Origin: Eubacterium maltosivorans
GTDB lineage: Bacteria; Bacillota; Clostridia; Eubacteriales; Eubacteriaceae
NCBI RefSeq assembly: GCF_002441855.2
Contig: NZ_CP029487.1
Location: 1,116,001-1,180,000, forward strand
Direction of reading: 5' to 3'
Length of the DNA: 64,000 bases
Shown: piece by piece, positions 15,541-23,538 of the stretch
Layout: each line of letters starts with the position of its first letter
Position numbering within the stretch: the first letter of the stretch is position 1
Position numbers and translations under genes: made by a program
The notes under the pieces: model-generated
What the model saw: only the letters and a program-made list of their open reading frames with translations
What the model was told of the DNA's origin: nothing
The model's database searches: none

Positions 15541-17456
15541 CACAGACCTCCTAAAATTTTCTTGAATTCCTTCATGGCAGATGGAAAATAGTGCTCCAGT
15601 ACCTTGCGACGCTCCTCGTTAAACTGCGCCTCAAAAAAATGTGCGAAGGCTTCAGAGGGTAGCTTATCCGGACTGCTTTTCCAGTAACTTTTTCGATGGC
15701 ACCATGAGCCCACGCATTTATTTCCGCTCATCCCACCGAAAAGATCCGATACGGCCGAGTGTGTGTTATCACTGATCTCTTTTGAGATTGCCGACCGTAC
15801 ATCGTCGATATACTTGATGTGATGCTTGTCTTGGTAATCCTTAAGATACTGCTTATAATCAGCCTTAAGCGCATTTGAAAGTTCGACGCGGCTTTGTCCG
15901 TTAATTCGGGTGGCGTGATCAATGTAATGGCCATGCTCATGAAAATAGGTCACACCCGCCCCTTTCGGGTTTCGTTCATCAGCAGCAAAATTCATGTAGA
16001 CTTTATTTTCCTTCGGGCTATAATGCGCAACTCCTTTTTGTGTTCCGCTGCCAATGGAATCCGTTGGAACATATTTTTGAAAAACGCGCTTCGCCTTACG
16101 TGTTCCGTTGTCAAAACGGTCCTTAATTGCTGCTTTATAATTTTCTGAAGCGCCATGCTGTCCAACATGACTTTCAAAAAACCGGGTCTTCCTTGATTTA
16201 ATTATAGCACCCTTCTGCTTTTCTGCAAGCTGCTTCCAGTAATTTCGTTCCGCCTGGATTGCTTTTTGACTGATGCTACGGTCAAACTGGTAAACCTGAT
16301 GTCGTTCAGGCTTTATCCGCAAATCGGCTGCTCTACTAAAGGTTTGATATTCCTTTTTTTGCCGCCTCAACCTTACACTTGCAGTGGTAAAAGCCTCCGT
16401 GTCGTCTGCGGCATTGTACCCAATCAATTCCCGTTTGGTTTTCCGGATGGATCTCTCAATTTCTCTCTGGTGCTGATTCGCAGTGTAATGGTCATATTTC
16501 CGGCCTTTGTAGAAAATGGGCTCTGGATCGATGTTTTTGAGCTCTTTGTCTGTCCAGGTTCTTTTGGAAATCCCAGGCCAGAAGTTGTTATAGTCGTGCC
16601 GGCAATTCCAGCCTTTGAGGCCTTCACCTGTGCCAAGACCGGTGGCCTGATATAAATTGGGATATTCTTTTGTGCTTCCCTTTCTGCAATAGACCTTTCC
16701 CTGCCATCCGGCATGGTTTGCCGGACCACTACCGGTATTTCTCGCCCCGGCGTGGGCTGTTACCTCAACGAAATTGCACCCCGTTTCCTCTCCCAGAGCA
16801 TCAGTCATCTGACCACTGAGCTGATTGGCACCGGTTAAGGTCGCCCTCCTGGCCGCGACATCCAGATGATTGCTCCATCCGCTGGCATAGTCTACGGTTC
16901 GTAAGCCGCTGTCTGCCATTTTTTTGATAGCCTGACGGACCGCGCTATTGTAATCCAGGGCGCCACTCTGAACCTGCAGCTGCACAAAGTCCATCTGATC
17001 CTGAAAGTATTTCGCGATCGGTTTAAAAACGATCTTGCCTTTTACACGCTCCGCGAACCCCAAACTACCTGTAATATTTCGTATTTCACCTTTTGTCTGA
17101 TGGAGTATGGCTTCAAATATCTGGCTGAGTTCCTCATGTGTGCGGACGTCTACGGCTTTTTTGCCCAAGGCGTTCAATGCGGTATTTTCAGGCTTCAACA
17201 TCTCTACACCCCACTGTTCAAACAGGTAATCCAGCTGCTTATCGCTGACCTGGAGAGCCGTCTGGACTGCTTTTCGAATTGCTTCGGTTGAGAGCCCCAT
17301 CTCTTTTGCACGGCGGGCCTGCCATTTGGCAGTTTCTGTCATCGTACCGGCGCTTGTGATCCGTCTTACAAAATCCTGAATGATGAAGTCTTCCAGATCC
17401 TGAAACAGACCAGTCATGCTGTCGGCAATCAAATCATATTGAGCTGGCGTAAGCAT
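15540..17456 (-). CDS. MuF-like minor capsid protein fused to a metallopeptidase-like C-terminal domain
   Basis: 638 aa, about twice a plain minor capsid protein. Residues 1-300 form the phage minor-head/MuF part, with A-R-R-A-T-L-T-G-A-N-Q-L-S, T-A-H-A-G-A-R and the family signature G-W-N-C-R-H-D-Y-N-N-F-W-P-G. After a basic linker (about 310-450) comes a zincin-like domain: Y-F-H-E-H-G-H-Y-I-D-H at about residue 503 fits HExxH, and S-E-A-F-A-H-F-F-E near 600 could give the third ligand. Fusions of MuF with C-terminal toxins or peptidases are known as polymorphic toxin-like phage effectors. The protein travels in the virion, so it may be injected with DNA. The start overlaps the portal stop (TAATG). 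Catalysis is inferred from the motif only. Confidence 0.8.
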   Translation of the reverse strand: MLTPAQYDLIADSMTGLFQDLEDFIIQDFVRRITSAGTMTETAKWQARRAKEMGLSTEAIRKAVQTALQVSDKQLDYLFEQWGVEMLKPENTALNALGKKAVDVRTHEELSQIFEAILHQTKGEIRNITGSLGFAERVKGKIVFKPIAKYFQDQMDFVQLQVQSGALDYNSAVRQAIKKMADSGLRTVDYASGWSNHLDVAARRATLTGANQLSGQMTDALGEETGCNFVEVTAHAGARNTGSGPANHAGWQGKVYCRKGSTKEYPNLYQATGLGTGEGLKGWNCRHDYNNFWPGISKRTWTDKELKNIDPEPIFYKGRKYDHYTANQHQREIERSIRKTKRELIGYNAADDTEAFTTASVRLRRQKKEYQTFSRAADLRIKPERHQVYQFDRSISQKAIQAERNYWKQLAEKQKGAIIKSRKTRFFESHVGQHGASENYKAAIKDRFDNGTRKAKRVFQKYVPTDSIGSGTQKGVAHYSPKENKVYMNFAADERNPKGAGVTYFHEHGHYIDHATRINGQSRVELSNALKADYKQYLKDYQDKHHIKYIDDVRSAISKEISDNTHSAVSDLFGGMSGNKCVGSWCHRKSYWKSSPDKLPSEAFAHFFEAQFNEERRKVLEHYFPSAMKEFKKILGGL

Positions 17457-19090
17457 TATTCAGACCCCTCAATAATCTTTTTGGCTTCCTCCTTGCTGAT
17501 GCCGATGGCAACGGATATCAAGTTGATTGTCTGGCCAATGGTCAATTCCCCTTTGCTGTACTGGCCGATGATCCCCAAAAGCGATTGTGTTTGCGCGCCA
17601 TTCAACGTTTTACCGGCAATCTCTTCCGCGGCTTCAACCTCATTAGAACGCTCGGCTTCTACTGTACCACCACTGTTAGGACCAGATACGGACAGGCCCA
17701 CGTCGAAGCTTTCCTCTGTGTCCGGCATCATCTCCAAGGCCTGCTCATCGGTCACGCCGTAGCGCCATTTCAGATATTCCTCTGGTTTCAGGATGCCCGC
17801 GGCAACCTCCTGCATCCGGATCGCTTGTTCGGTTTCAGTGTCCACGATAATACTGTCATCAAAGTTAAAGCTGATTTCATAATTGCCGGCCGGCGTAAGG
17901 TTCCACTGATCCGCATAGACGTTCATGGCATCGATCAGGTCTTCCAGTGCTCGTCTCAGCGCTTTTTGGAGATCGGAAACCGTTGAGTAGCTGCGCTGTT
18001 TACTGGCTTTGATCTCAGTTGCGGTTTTATCCACCATTTGGACATCCGACAGGGTGCCATAAGCTAAACCGCATTCAAACTCAATGCGCTGCAGGTACTT
18101 ATTTAATCCGTTAAATAAACTTTGATCACGTATATCTGGGGAATATTCCTTGTAAAAGGGTTCACTCTTTAATCCGTTTTTTATGTCCAGTGTCCGGTAG
18201 AGCTTTTCCATTCCACCCGGCAGAATCGGATTCCCAAAGCTGTCCATATCATAAAGGCTGGCATCGGCAAAAACTGCGGGCTCTTTTAGCTTGTATTCCT
18301 GGATAATCCTGGAATACTGCCGATCGGCCACCTCAAACATATGCGCCTCGTCAGCTGTCGCAAAAACAGACACGCCGAGCGGGGATGAATTATCGACCCG
18401 GTTGGCCTTTGGTACTCTGAAATAGCCATAAAGTGGTATTTTTACCCCCTTCAAAAAAGCCGTTGGCTCAAGGGCGGCCCATTCATCAACCGCCGATAAC
18501 GGAATCTCACTGCCGAGAATCCGCTCGTTTTTGCTGGCGTAAGCCTTGTTAATCACGGTATAGCCGTTTGAATTGATCTTGTGGCCTTCAAAACGCCTGA
18601 ATACCTGACCCCCGCGCCGCTTTACGTCCACGAAGACTGCTGCGGTCATACGACCAGAGCTGTCAAAGGATACCGGAACAAATGAGTCTGCCTGGACAAA
18701 GTCAATGGAAATACTTTCCCCGTCAAAATAGGGTTTTAATACCAGGCCGCCTTTTGCGCAGCCATACTCTAAATAAGTTCGGATGTCTTCGAGAAACCCT
18801 TGATAAACGTCATTGAGATAATCCGCCCTTGGGCTTCCGGTAATTTCACTTTTCATCTCGATGGTCGTTAGCCTTGAAAGTTCTGATGCTATGGAACCCG
18901 GCAGCCCAAGGGTAAAAATCAGATCGCGTTTTGACACCCATAAAGGGGCGTTGTTATATAAAACCGTCCAGTTTTCAATGCCGCGAATCATGGCCGGCGA
19001 CACCGTCGCACCGACATCAGTCACTCCGCCCTTCATAGGAATCAGCTGATCAATAATGTTTTTTGACCATTGTACAATTTGCGCAAGCAC
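17456..19090 (-). CDS. Portal protein (A118/SPP1 type)
   Basis: 544 aa, starting at a GTG with GGGAGGTGAG upstream. Recognised by K-G-G-V-T-D-V-G near the start, Y-L-E-Y-G-C-A-K-G-G-L-V-L-K-P-Y-F, the Q-A-D-S-F-V-P segment, and the later A-T-E-I-K-A-S-K-Q-R-S-Y-S-T-V stretch typical of A118-like portals. The dodecameric portal is the DNA entry and exit channel and docks the terminase encoded just upstream. Confidence 0.9.
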   Translation of the reverse strand: MLAQIVQWSKNIIDQLIPMKGGVTDVGATVSPAMIRGIENWTVLYNNAPLWVSKRDLIFTLGLPGSIASELSRLTTIEMKSEITGSPRADYLNDVYQGFLEDIRTYLEYGCAKGGLVLKPYFDGESISIDFVQADSFVPVSFDSSGRMTAAVFVDVKRRGGQVFRRFEGHKINSNGYTVINKAYASKNERILGSEIPLSAVDEWAALEPTAFLKGVKIPLYGYFRVPKANRVDNSSPLGVSVFATADEAHMFEVADRQYSRIIQEYKLKEPAVFADASLYDMDSFGNPILPGGMEKLYRTLDIKNGLKSEPFYKEYSPDIRDQSLFNGLNKYLQRIEFECGLAYGTLSDVQMVDKTATEIKASKQRSYSTVSDLQKALRRALEDLIDAMNVYADQWNLTPAGNYEISFNFDDSIIVDTETEQAIRMQEVAAGILKPEEYLKWRYGVTDEQALEMMPDTEESFDVGLSVSGPNSGGTVEAERSNEVEAAEEIAGKTLNGAQTQSLLGIIGQYSKGELTIGQTINLISVAIGISKEEAKKIIEGSE

Positions 19091-19094
19091 CTGC

Positions 19095-20441
19095 TCACCT
19101 CCCGATCAGTCTTTCGATGTTCCGCTCAAAGGTGTATTCAAAACCATCTAAGGTATCAATATCACTGGTGCCATCGTCAAGACGTATATTTTTTGTGACT
19201 TCTTTTGGATCCCAGACCGCTGAGCATAACGCCAGAATTAAGCTCTCGCAGCCATCGCCATAAATAAAAAACCGACCCTGTGACATCAGCATATAGGTCG
19301 CCCGGATCCGTTCATTAATTTGTTCTTTGTAAGAATCGTATATTTTCAGCCAGCTCAGTCCGGCTTTTTTGGCTGAACTGCGAAGGCCGCGAATCAGCAC
19401 CTGCTCAGCGCTGTCTGCAAATACAGCTGTGATGAATCCATATTTCATGACCACCTTCTGGCAAAAGCTTACAAACAGCCGTCCCAGATCCTCTGGGTCA
19501 ATGTCGCCGAAATGCAACTCACTCTCCAACGCAATCAATTCGGTATAACCCGGCGTAATCGCAGTCGCAACAAAAGAATGGCCGGAGCCGTTACCACCAA
19601 AGTCAACCCCAATGTTGATTTCCTGCAGGTTTCTTGGTTTTTCGGTCCGTAAAAACCGGCTGTCCTGCACAGCAATGGAATCGGCAAAGATGCGGTAGAT
19701 CAAGCCTTCTGCCACACAGCGCTTGCCTTCAATGTCCCGCATATACCAAATACTTGCCGGGTCGTACTGGCTGATGATCTCCTGGATCCGCTGTTCTGGG
19801 ATGTTCACATTGTCAAAGATAGTAAAATGCTCGTAATTGTAACCACCGAGCAGTTTTCCTTCTTTGTCCTGTTTTGCATATTTGTCAATATACTTGATGT
19901 AAATGGGAGCCTTCGGGTTATCCGGGTTCAAGTCCCAGAATATTTTTCGGTTGTCCGCGGCCAACAGCCGGTTCATGGCCTCCTGGATCGTCTTTTCATG
20001 ATGGAGATTGATTTCTGTCGCAATCCACATACCGTAGGAGTTCCCGCGTATTTTCTTGAAACTGTCGGCTTTTGCTCCACCGGCAAAAATTACAATGCGC
20101 TGCCGGTTGCCCGTCGATGGCCCTTTGATATACAGACACTCATTCCCTTTATATTTTCCCCAATGGCTCTGGTTACGGAAGATCCACTCTAGTCCAAAGC
20201 CATTGGCGTCACCAATGTTTAGCTTAGCGTTGGCCGCGGTGGAGCCTGTGGCCAGGTGTATCTTGTCCTTAGTGGTTTTGAGCTCATGCGCGAAGGCGTA
20301 GACGTTATCGATGGTTTTCCCTGCTCGAACGGCGCCTTCAGCAAAATTGAAGGTACTGTCCTGGCATTTTCGGATATAAGCCTGGTGCTTTGCGGCGAAA
20401 TTAAACGGGATGGTCTTTTTCTTTTTAATCTGAACCGCCAT
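19095..20441 (-). CDS. terL: Terminase large subunit (PBSX/XtmB type)
   Basis: 448 aa. The ATPase part has the Walker A-like A-E-G-A-V-R-A-G-K-T near residue 40 and A-T-G-S-T; the C-terminal nuclease domain contains I-G-V-D-F-G-G-N-G-S-G-H-S-F and V-F-A-D-S-A-E, both with the acidic residues of the RNase H-like fold. It packages DNA through the portal. Ribosome-binding site GAGGTGATCT; the start overlaps the small-subunit gene by 17 bases. Confidence 0.95.
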   Translation of the reverse strand: MAVQIKKKKTIPFNFAAKHQAYIRKCQDSTFNFAEGAVRAGKTIDNVYAFAHELKTTKDKIHLATGSTAANAKLNIGDANGFGLEWIFRNQSHWGKYKGNECLYIKGPSTGNRQRIVIFAGGAKADSFKKIRGNSYGMWIATEINLHHEKTIQEAMNRLLAADNRKIFWDLNPDNPKAPIYIKYIDKYAKQDKEGKLLGGYNYEHFTIFDNVNIPEQRIQEIISQYDPASIWYMRDIEGKRCVAEGLIYRIFADSIAVQDSRFLRTEKPRNLQEINIGVDFGGNGSGHSFVATAITPGYTELIALESELHFGDIDPEDLGRLFVSFCQKVVMKYGFITAVFADSAEQVLIRGLRSSAKKAGLSWLKIYDSYKEQINERIRATYMLMSQGRFFIYGDGCESLILALCSAVWDPKEVTKNIRLDDGTSDIDTLDGFEYTFERNIERLIGR

Positions 20442-21174
20442 AGATCACCTCGTCAATTTCAGTTAAGTCCTCAATTTCTTCGGGCTCACCGTTCATACGC
20501 TGCACCTCGGCTTTATATTTGTCGATCCGCGCCTGCTGCTCGGGGTTAAAACTTGTATATCGGTCCGTCAGCCATTTAAGGGCCTGCATCCGGTCGGCCA
20601 GTTTCACAGATACGCCGGCTTTTCCTTCCTTGACCTCGGTGATCAGCGTGCCGTCTACCTGTCCGGAATCTTTTAAAACAACGCCGCCGGGTCCAAAACT
20701 CGCGTAATCCGTCATATCGGAAAAGGCGATATCCATGTATTTTTGAAACAAATCGTCCTCGGACAATAACTCCCGGTTCAGGCGGTTCTGCTTAAGGCGT
20801 TCTATTTCGGATCTTACTCCAACATTTCCTAACAAGCGGGGGCCAGCAACTGCGGCTGTTTCATACCCGCAATCATAAGCTTTCTGATAAGCTTTCGTCG
20901 CATTGAAACAACGAATATAATGCAAGCAAAACAGGCGCTGTTTATCACTTAGACCACCATTGCCCATGACCTGCTCAACTTCTTCACGAATAACCTTCTG
21001 GTCCTTCCTTTTGGTTGCAACTTTTTTGGTTGCAGGGTTGCAACTTTCTTTTTTCCAGTATCGGGCTGCCCAGGACTTTACAGCGGATAGGCTAACGCCG
21101 TATTTTTTCGCGATATCTTTGTATTTCATGCCCTCGAGATAATCCTGATAAGCTAAATCTCTTGTGTCCGGCAA
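20425..21174 (-). CDS. terS: Terminase small subunit
   Basis: 249 aa if it starts at the TTG at 21174, which has a GAGGTG just upstream; the longer version beginning with GTG at 21213 would start inside the terminator hairpin at 21202-21231 and is less likely. The N-terminal HTH (Y-K-D-I-A-K-K-Y-G-V-S-L-S-A-V-K-S-W-A) binds the packaging site; L-S-D-K-Q-R-L-F-C-L-H-Y-I and N-A-T-K-A-Y-Q-K-A-Y form a second terminase_2-type HTH. The tail is Glu/Asp-rich and probably contacts the large subunit. Confidence 0.9.
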   Translation of the reverse strand: MPDTRDLAYQDYLEGMKYKDIAKKYGVSLSAVKSWAARYWKKESCNPATKKVATKRKDQKVIREEVEQVMGNGGLSDKQRLFCLHYIRCFNATKAYQKAYDCGYETAAVAGPRLLGNVGVRSEIERLKQNRLNRELLSEDDLFQKYMDIAFSDMTDYASFGPGGVVLKDSGQVDGTLITEVKEGKAGVSVKLADRMQALKWLTDRYTSFNPEQQARIDKYKAEVQRMNGEPEEIEDLTEIDEVIYGGSD

Positions 21175-21201
21175 CCACCTCACCTCTCTCTTTTGCGTAC
21201 G

Positions 21202-21231
21202 AAAAAAGACCACAGCTCCTGCCGTGGCCTT
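21202..21231 (-). terminator. Terminator after the late-regulator gene
   Basis: On the minus strand GGCCAC pairs with GTGGTC across a GC-rich loop and is followed by six Ts. It separates the regulator at 21267 from the terminase genes and suggests that the structural operon is controlled here, by antitermination or a new promoter. Confidence 0.7.
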
Positions 21232-21244
21232 ATCTTAAATTTCT

Positions 21245-21287
21245 ATACTACCAGATTAACACATTTTCACATGACATTGTATGACAT
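21245..21287 (-). promoter_or_regulatory. Candidate phage late promoter with two activator half-sites
   Basis: Minus-strand TAGTAT (21245-21250) is preceded by TGG, an extended -10, but the -35 region is poor. Two ATGACAT copies at 21271-21277 and 21281-21287 (plus-strand reading), exactly 10 bases apart, lie upstream, on one face of the helix. This is what an activator-dependent promoter would look like, and the ArpU-like regulator gene ends in the same place. Inference only. Confidence 0.4.
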
Positions 21288-21773
21288 CTTTATGTTTTTT
21301 AGTGCATCATTGTGAATCCTCTGAATATGCCGAAATGAATACCCCATCCTAACGCATATTTCCTCCAGATACAGCCCATCCACATACTTGTAATACAGCA
21401 CCAGCTGCTCCCGGTCATCTGACAACGCGTCAATGGCTTGCCCGATGTCCCGGCGTAAGGCTGTTGCCCGGTAGATCGCTTCCTGCAACTCCCGATCAAG
21501 GGCGTCCATCTCGGCAACGATGTCTTCAAGGGTAAGATGTTTCCCTCCCCGGACGATGACCGGCGGCATTTCGTTGCGGCGGCGCTGTTCCCTGGTCAGC
21601 TTGTCCTTGTCCTCCTGCTTGTCGATGTATTTAAAATAGGTCGGCGCAGTGGTGGTACAGGTTGCCCGCTCCCGCCAGCGCTCCTTTTCAGCTTCCAGTC
21701 GCTTTATGCGCTTTTCGGCAATGCGGTACCGCATTAACCATCTTACTTTTCTTTGTCGTTCTTCGCTTGTCAT
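21267..21773 (-). CDS. ArpU/RinA-type phage late transcription regulator (sigma-like, DUF1492)
   Basis: 168 aa. Long basic N-terminal helices (R-I-K-R-L-E-A-E-K-E-R-W-R-E-R) and a C-terminal sigma-region-4-like HTH: Q-L-V-L-Y-Y-K-Y-V-D-G-L-Y-L-E-E-I-C-V-R-M-G-Y-S-F-R-H-I-Q-R-I-H. ArpU/RinA/LtrC proteins sit between replication and terminase genes and activate the late operon. The stop overlaps the candidate late promoter at 21245-21287. Confidence 0.85.
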   Translation of the reverse strand: MTSEERQRKVRWLMRYRIAEKRIKRLEAEKERWRERATCTTTAPTYFKYIDKQEDKDKLTREQRRRNEMPPVIVRGGKHLTLEDIVAEMDALDRELQEAIYRATALRRDIGQAIDALSDDREQLVLYYKYVDGLYLEEICVRMGYSFRHIQRIHNDALKNIKMSYNVM

Positions 21774-21949
21774 AGATCCTCCATATTATCTCTCTTACAC
21801 TCCCCACCCCACTCCTCCGGGCACTCCCAGCGTTCTTTGCAAGAATCACACGGCTCCTGCTCGACTGGTTCACTGAGCGCTTTTTCACACTCTCCAGTAA
21901 GCTCAATAAAGCATATGGTGCGCAAAATGCAATTTTCACAATCATACAT
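21770..21949 (-). CDS. Small cysteine-rich phage protein
   Basis: 59 aa from the ATG at 21949, which has TTTGGAGGAATAGCT upstream; a start seven codons earlier overlaps the preceding gene. Eight cysteines arranged as C-x2-C-x5-C, C, C-x2-C-x5-C and C (MYDCENCILRTICFIELT, then CDSCKERWECPEEW), probably binding zinc or a metal cluster. It overlaps the next gene by ATGA. No family recognised. Confidence 0.65.
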   Translation of the reverse strand: MYDCENCILRTICFIELTGECEKALSEPVEQEPCDSCKERWECPEEWGGECKRDNMEDL

Positions 21950-21966
21950 AGCTATTCCTCCAAAGG

Positions 21967-22329
21967 TCATTTCACCACCTGCTCATAATACAGAACCTCG
22001 AGTCCCCAATTTTTAGCCTGCCCGAGCTCCGACTTGCAACCTTTGGACTTCTCCCAATCCCCGCACATGATGATGGCATCACAGGCCGCCAGCAGCGACA
22101 TACACCGCGCCATGGCCTCATCCTCTGGTAAATATTCTGGAATCACGGCCAACGGCCGGACGAGCTTAATCTTATTATCTCCAGGGTGATCTCGGCACAC
22201 ATAGTCCTCCTGGGATAGTAAGATTGCATCTACACACTCTTGTTCGTGCCATTTATTTTCTGCCATCGTCCCTACGCTCGTACATGGGTGGGACAGGTAG
22301 TATATTTTTGTTGGATCGAGTTTAATCAT
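21967..22329 (-). CDS. DUF4406-like protein (nucleoside deoxyribosyltransferase fold)
   Basis: 120 aa. I-Y-Y-L-S-H-P-C-T-S near the start, V-I-P-E-Y-L-P-E-D-E-A-M and the final A-A-C-D-A-I-I-M-C-G-D-W-E-K-S-K-G-C-x-S-E-L fit DUF4406, a relative of nucleoside 2-deoxyribosyltransferases. In phages these may act on nucleotide pools; the enzymatic activity is unproven. ATGA overlap with the upstream gene. Confidence 0.75.
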   Translation of the reverse strand: MIKLDPTKIYYLSHPCTSVGTMAENKWHEQECVDAILLSQEDYVCRDHPGDNKIKLVRPLAVIPEYLPEDEAMARCMSLLAACDAIIMCGDWEKSKGCKSELGQAKNWGLEVLYYEQVVK

Positions 22330-22535
22330 GACCTTTCCTCCTCATACGGGAAGTCCTTCATAATCTGGACAATCCCTTTGATTTCGTTCTCCGACCAGTC
22401 CAGCGGTTCTTTGCTGTACAGGCTCTTTAGTTTAATATTCAACACAGAGCACATGCTTTGATACGCACACACCGCACAACAGGAATGCTGGCGGCAGGTC
22501 TTTTTCATTTGATTTAAATCGGTGAGCATCCTCAT
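22326..22535 (-). CDS. Small phage protein with cysteine cluster
   Basis: 69 aa with C-x4-C-C-x2-C-x5-C in residues 14-30 (CRQHSCCAVCAYQSMC) and an acidic C-terminus (FPYEEERS). Both ends overlap neighbours by 4 bases, which supports coding. Likely metal-binding. No family recognised. Confidence 0.6.
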   Translation of the reverse strand: MRMLTDLNQMKKTCRQHSCCAVCAYQSMCSVLNIKLKSLYSKEPLDWSENEIKGIVQIMKDFPYEEERS

Positions 22536-22777
22536 ACAACCTTCTCTCCATACACATGATTAATCCGCGTCCGCAGATTCTTCACCGCCACGTCCCAGTT
22601 CCCCTTTTCTGTGGGCACGATGGTGTCAAAGGACCGGCGTTTCTCGCCTTTTGGCTGCACGTGTACCCTGAGCGCTTCCATCAAGGCCATTTTTATGGGC
22701 TCGATCAGGATCATGGTGCGCTCGTTCTCCAGTGCCTGCTTGATCAGCCCGGCGTATCTTTCCTGGTTTTCAGTCAT
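22532..22777 (-). CDS. Small phage protein of unknown function
   Basis: 81 aa from the ATG at 22777, which overlaps the stop of the VRR-NUC gene (TATGACTGA). The longer frame upstream lies inside the nuclease gene and is not real. Helical N-terminus (MTENQERYAGLIKQALENER) and basic middle (Q-P-K-G-E-K-R-R-S-F-D). Possibly DNA-associated; unproven. Confidence 0.6.
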   Translation of the reverse strand: MTENQERYAGLIKQALENERTMILIEPIKMALMEALRVHVQPKGEKRRSFDTIVPTEKGNWDVAVKNLRTRINHVYGEKVV

Positions 22778-23210
22778 ATAGGATTTCCCTTTCTTGATAA
22801 AATTTACAATGGATACAATCATTTTCCGCAAAACTGGCGGGACGCGCCGCGCCTTTACATCGACCATGGGTGTCCTTATTGTCTTTCCGATAATCCTCAC
22901 AATCCATCGCCGCTTTGTTTTCCTTCTGGTAGCCTTTCTCAACCGCCTGAATGAAGTCCTCCAGGCTTCTTGCGATAAACGCGCACCCGCCGGCGGCGTT
23001 GATCAGCTTGATATAATGCTCCTGCAGCTTCGAGGGCCGGCCTTTATCGGTTTTGGCCTCGCAGCAGATAAACATGCCTTTGTAACATCCCCAGAGATCC
23101 GGAAGGCCTTTGCCCTGGTAAGCGCCGCAGTGGATCTTTCGTATAAAGTAATCCGGGTGTGTTTTGCAGTAAGCTTCGATTTTATCGCTCACATCGCGTT
23201 TTTCATTCAT
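22770..23210 (-). CDS. VRR-NUC domain nuclease
   Basis: 146 aa from the ATG at 23210 (GGAGG upstream). The core I-R-K-I-H-C-G-A-Y-Q-G-K-G-L-P-D-L-W-G-C-Y-K-G-M-F-I-C-C-E-A-K-T-D-K-G-R-P carries the PD-(D/E)xK catalytic pattern (PD..., ExK) of VRR-NUC holiday-junction/flap-type nucleases found in phage replication modules beside SNF2 helicases. The C-terminal 30 residues have three cysteines (C, then C-x2-C), an unusual small metal-binding tail. Confidence 0.9.
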   Translation of the reverse strand: MNEKRDVSDKIEAYCKTHPDYFIRKIHCGAYQGKGLPDLWGCYKGMFICCEAKTDKGRPSKLQEHYIKLINAAGGCAFIARSLEDFIQAVEKGYQKENKAAMDCEDYRKDNKDTHGRCKGAARPASFAENDCIHCKFYQEREILYD

Positions 23211-23220
23211 ATTTCCTCCA

Positions 23221-23526
23221 TGTAACACTTCAATACGGGATTGTAACACAAACCGTAACACCATTTTGGATGCTCAAACTCGCATAAATACTGGATGTAA
23301 CACTGTAACACCTTTTTTGGCAAAATACACTCACCTATATATAGGAGTGTGTTGCGATACTTTACTTTATTAAAGTATTTTGTTTTCCTCGCGTATAGAG
23401 GGTTTCCTTTTAAGTGTTACAGTGTTACATTCGATAAAAAGGTTTTAAAAAGTCTGTATTTCTGCGGTTTTGAGGGTGTAACACTTTCTTTTTTAAAAAG
23501 TGTTACACAAGTGTTACGGTGTTACA
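23221..23526. repeat. Array of eleven 8-bp iterons flanking an AT-rich core; candidate phage replication origin
   Basis: TGTAACAC or a one-base variant occurs at 23221, 23242, 23254 (CGTAACAC), 23296, 23304 and 23477; the reverse complement GTGTTACA at 23414, 23422, 23500, 23511 (GTGTTACG) and 23519. Three pairs are exact 8-bp tandems. The left half points one way and the right half mostly the other, around an AT-rich core at 23330-23395. The block fills the only large gap in the replication module, just downstream of the primase-helicase gene. This is the layout of an iteron origin; operator sites for a repressor are the alternative. Confidence 0.65.
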
Positions 23527-23538
23527 TCTTGTAGCGCT

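Noticed and set aside
21688-21945. 85-aa minus-strand frame
   Set aside because: Overlaps both the regulator and the cysteine-rich gene in another frame, and lacks a ribosome-binding site.
23221-23526. CRISPR array
   Set aside because: The repeats are only 8 bp, in both orientations and irregularly spaced; no cas genes are in the window.
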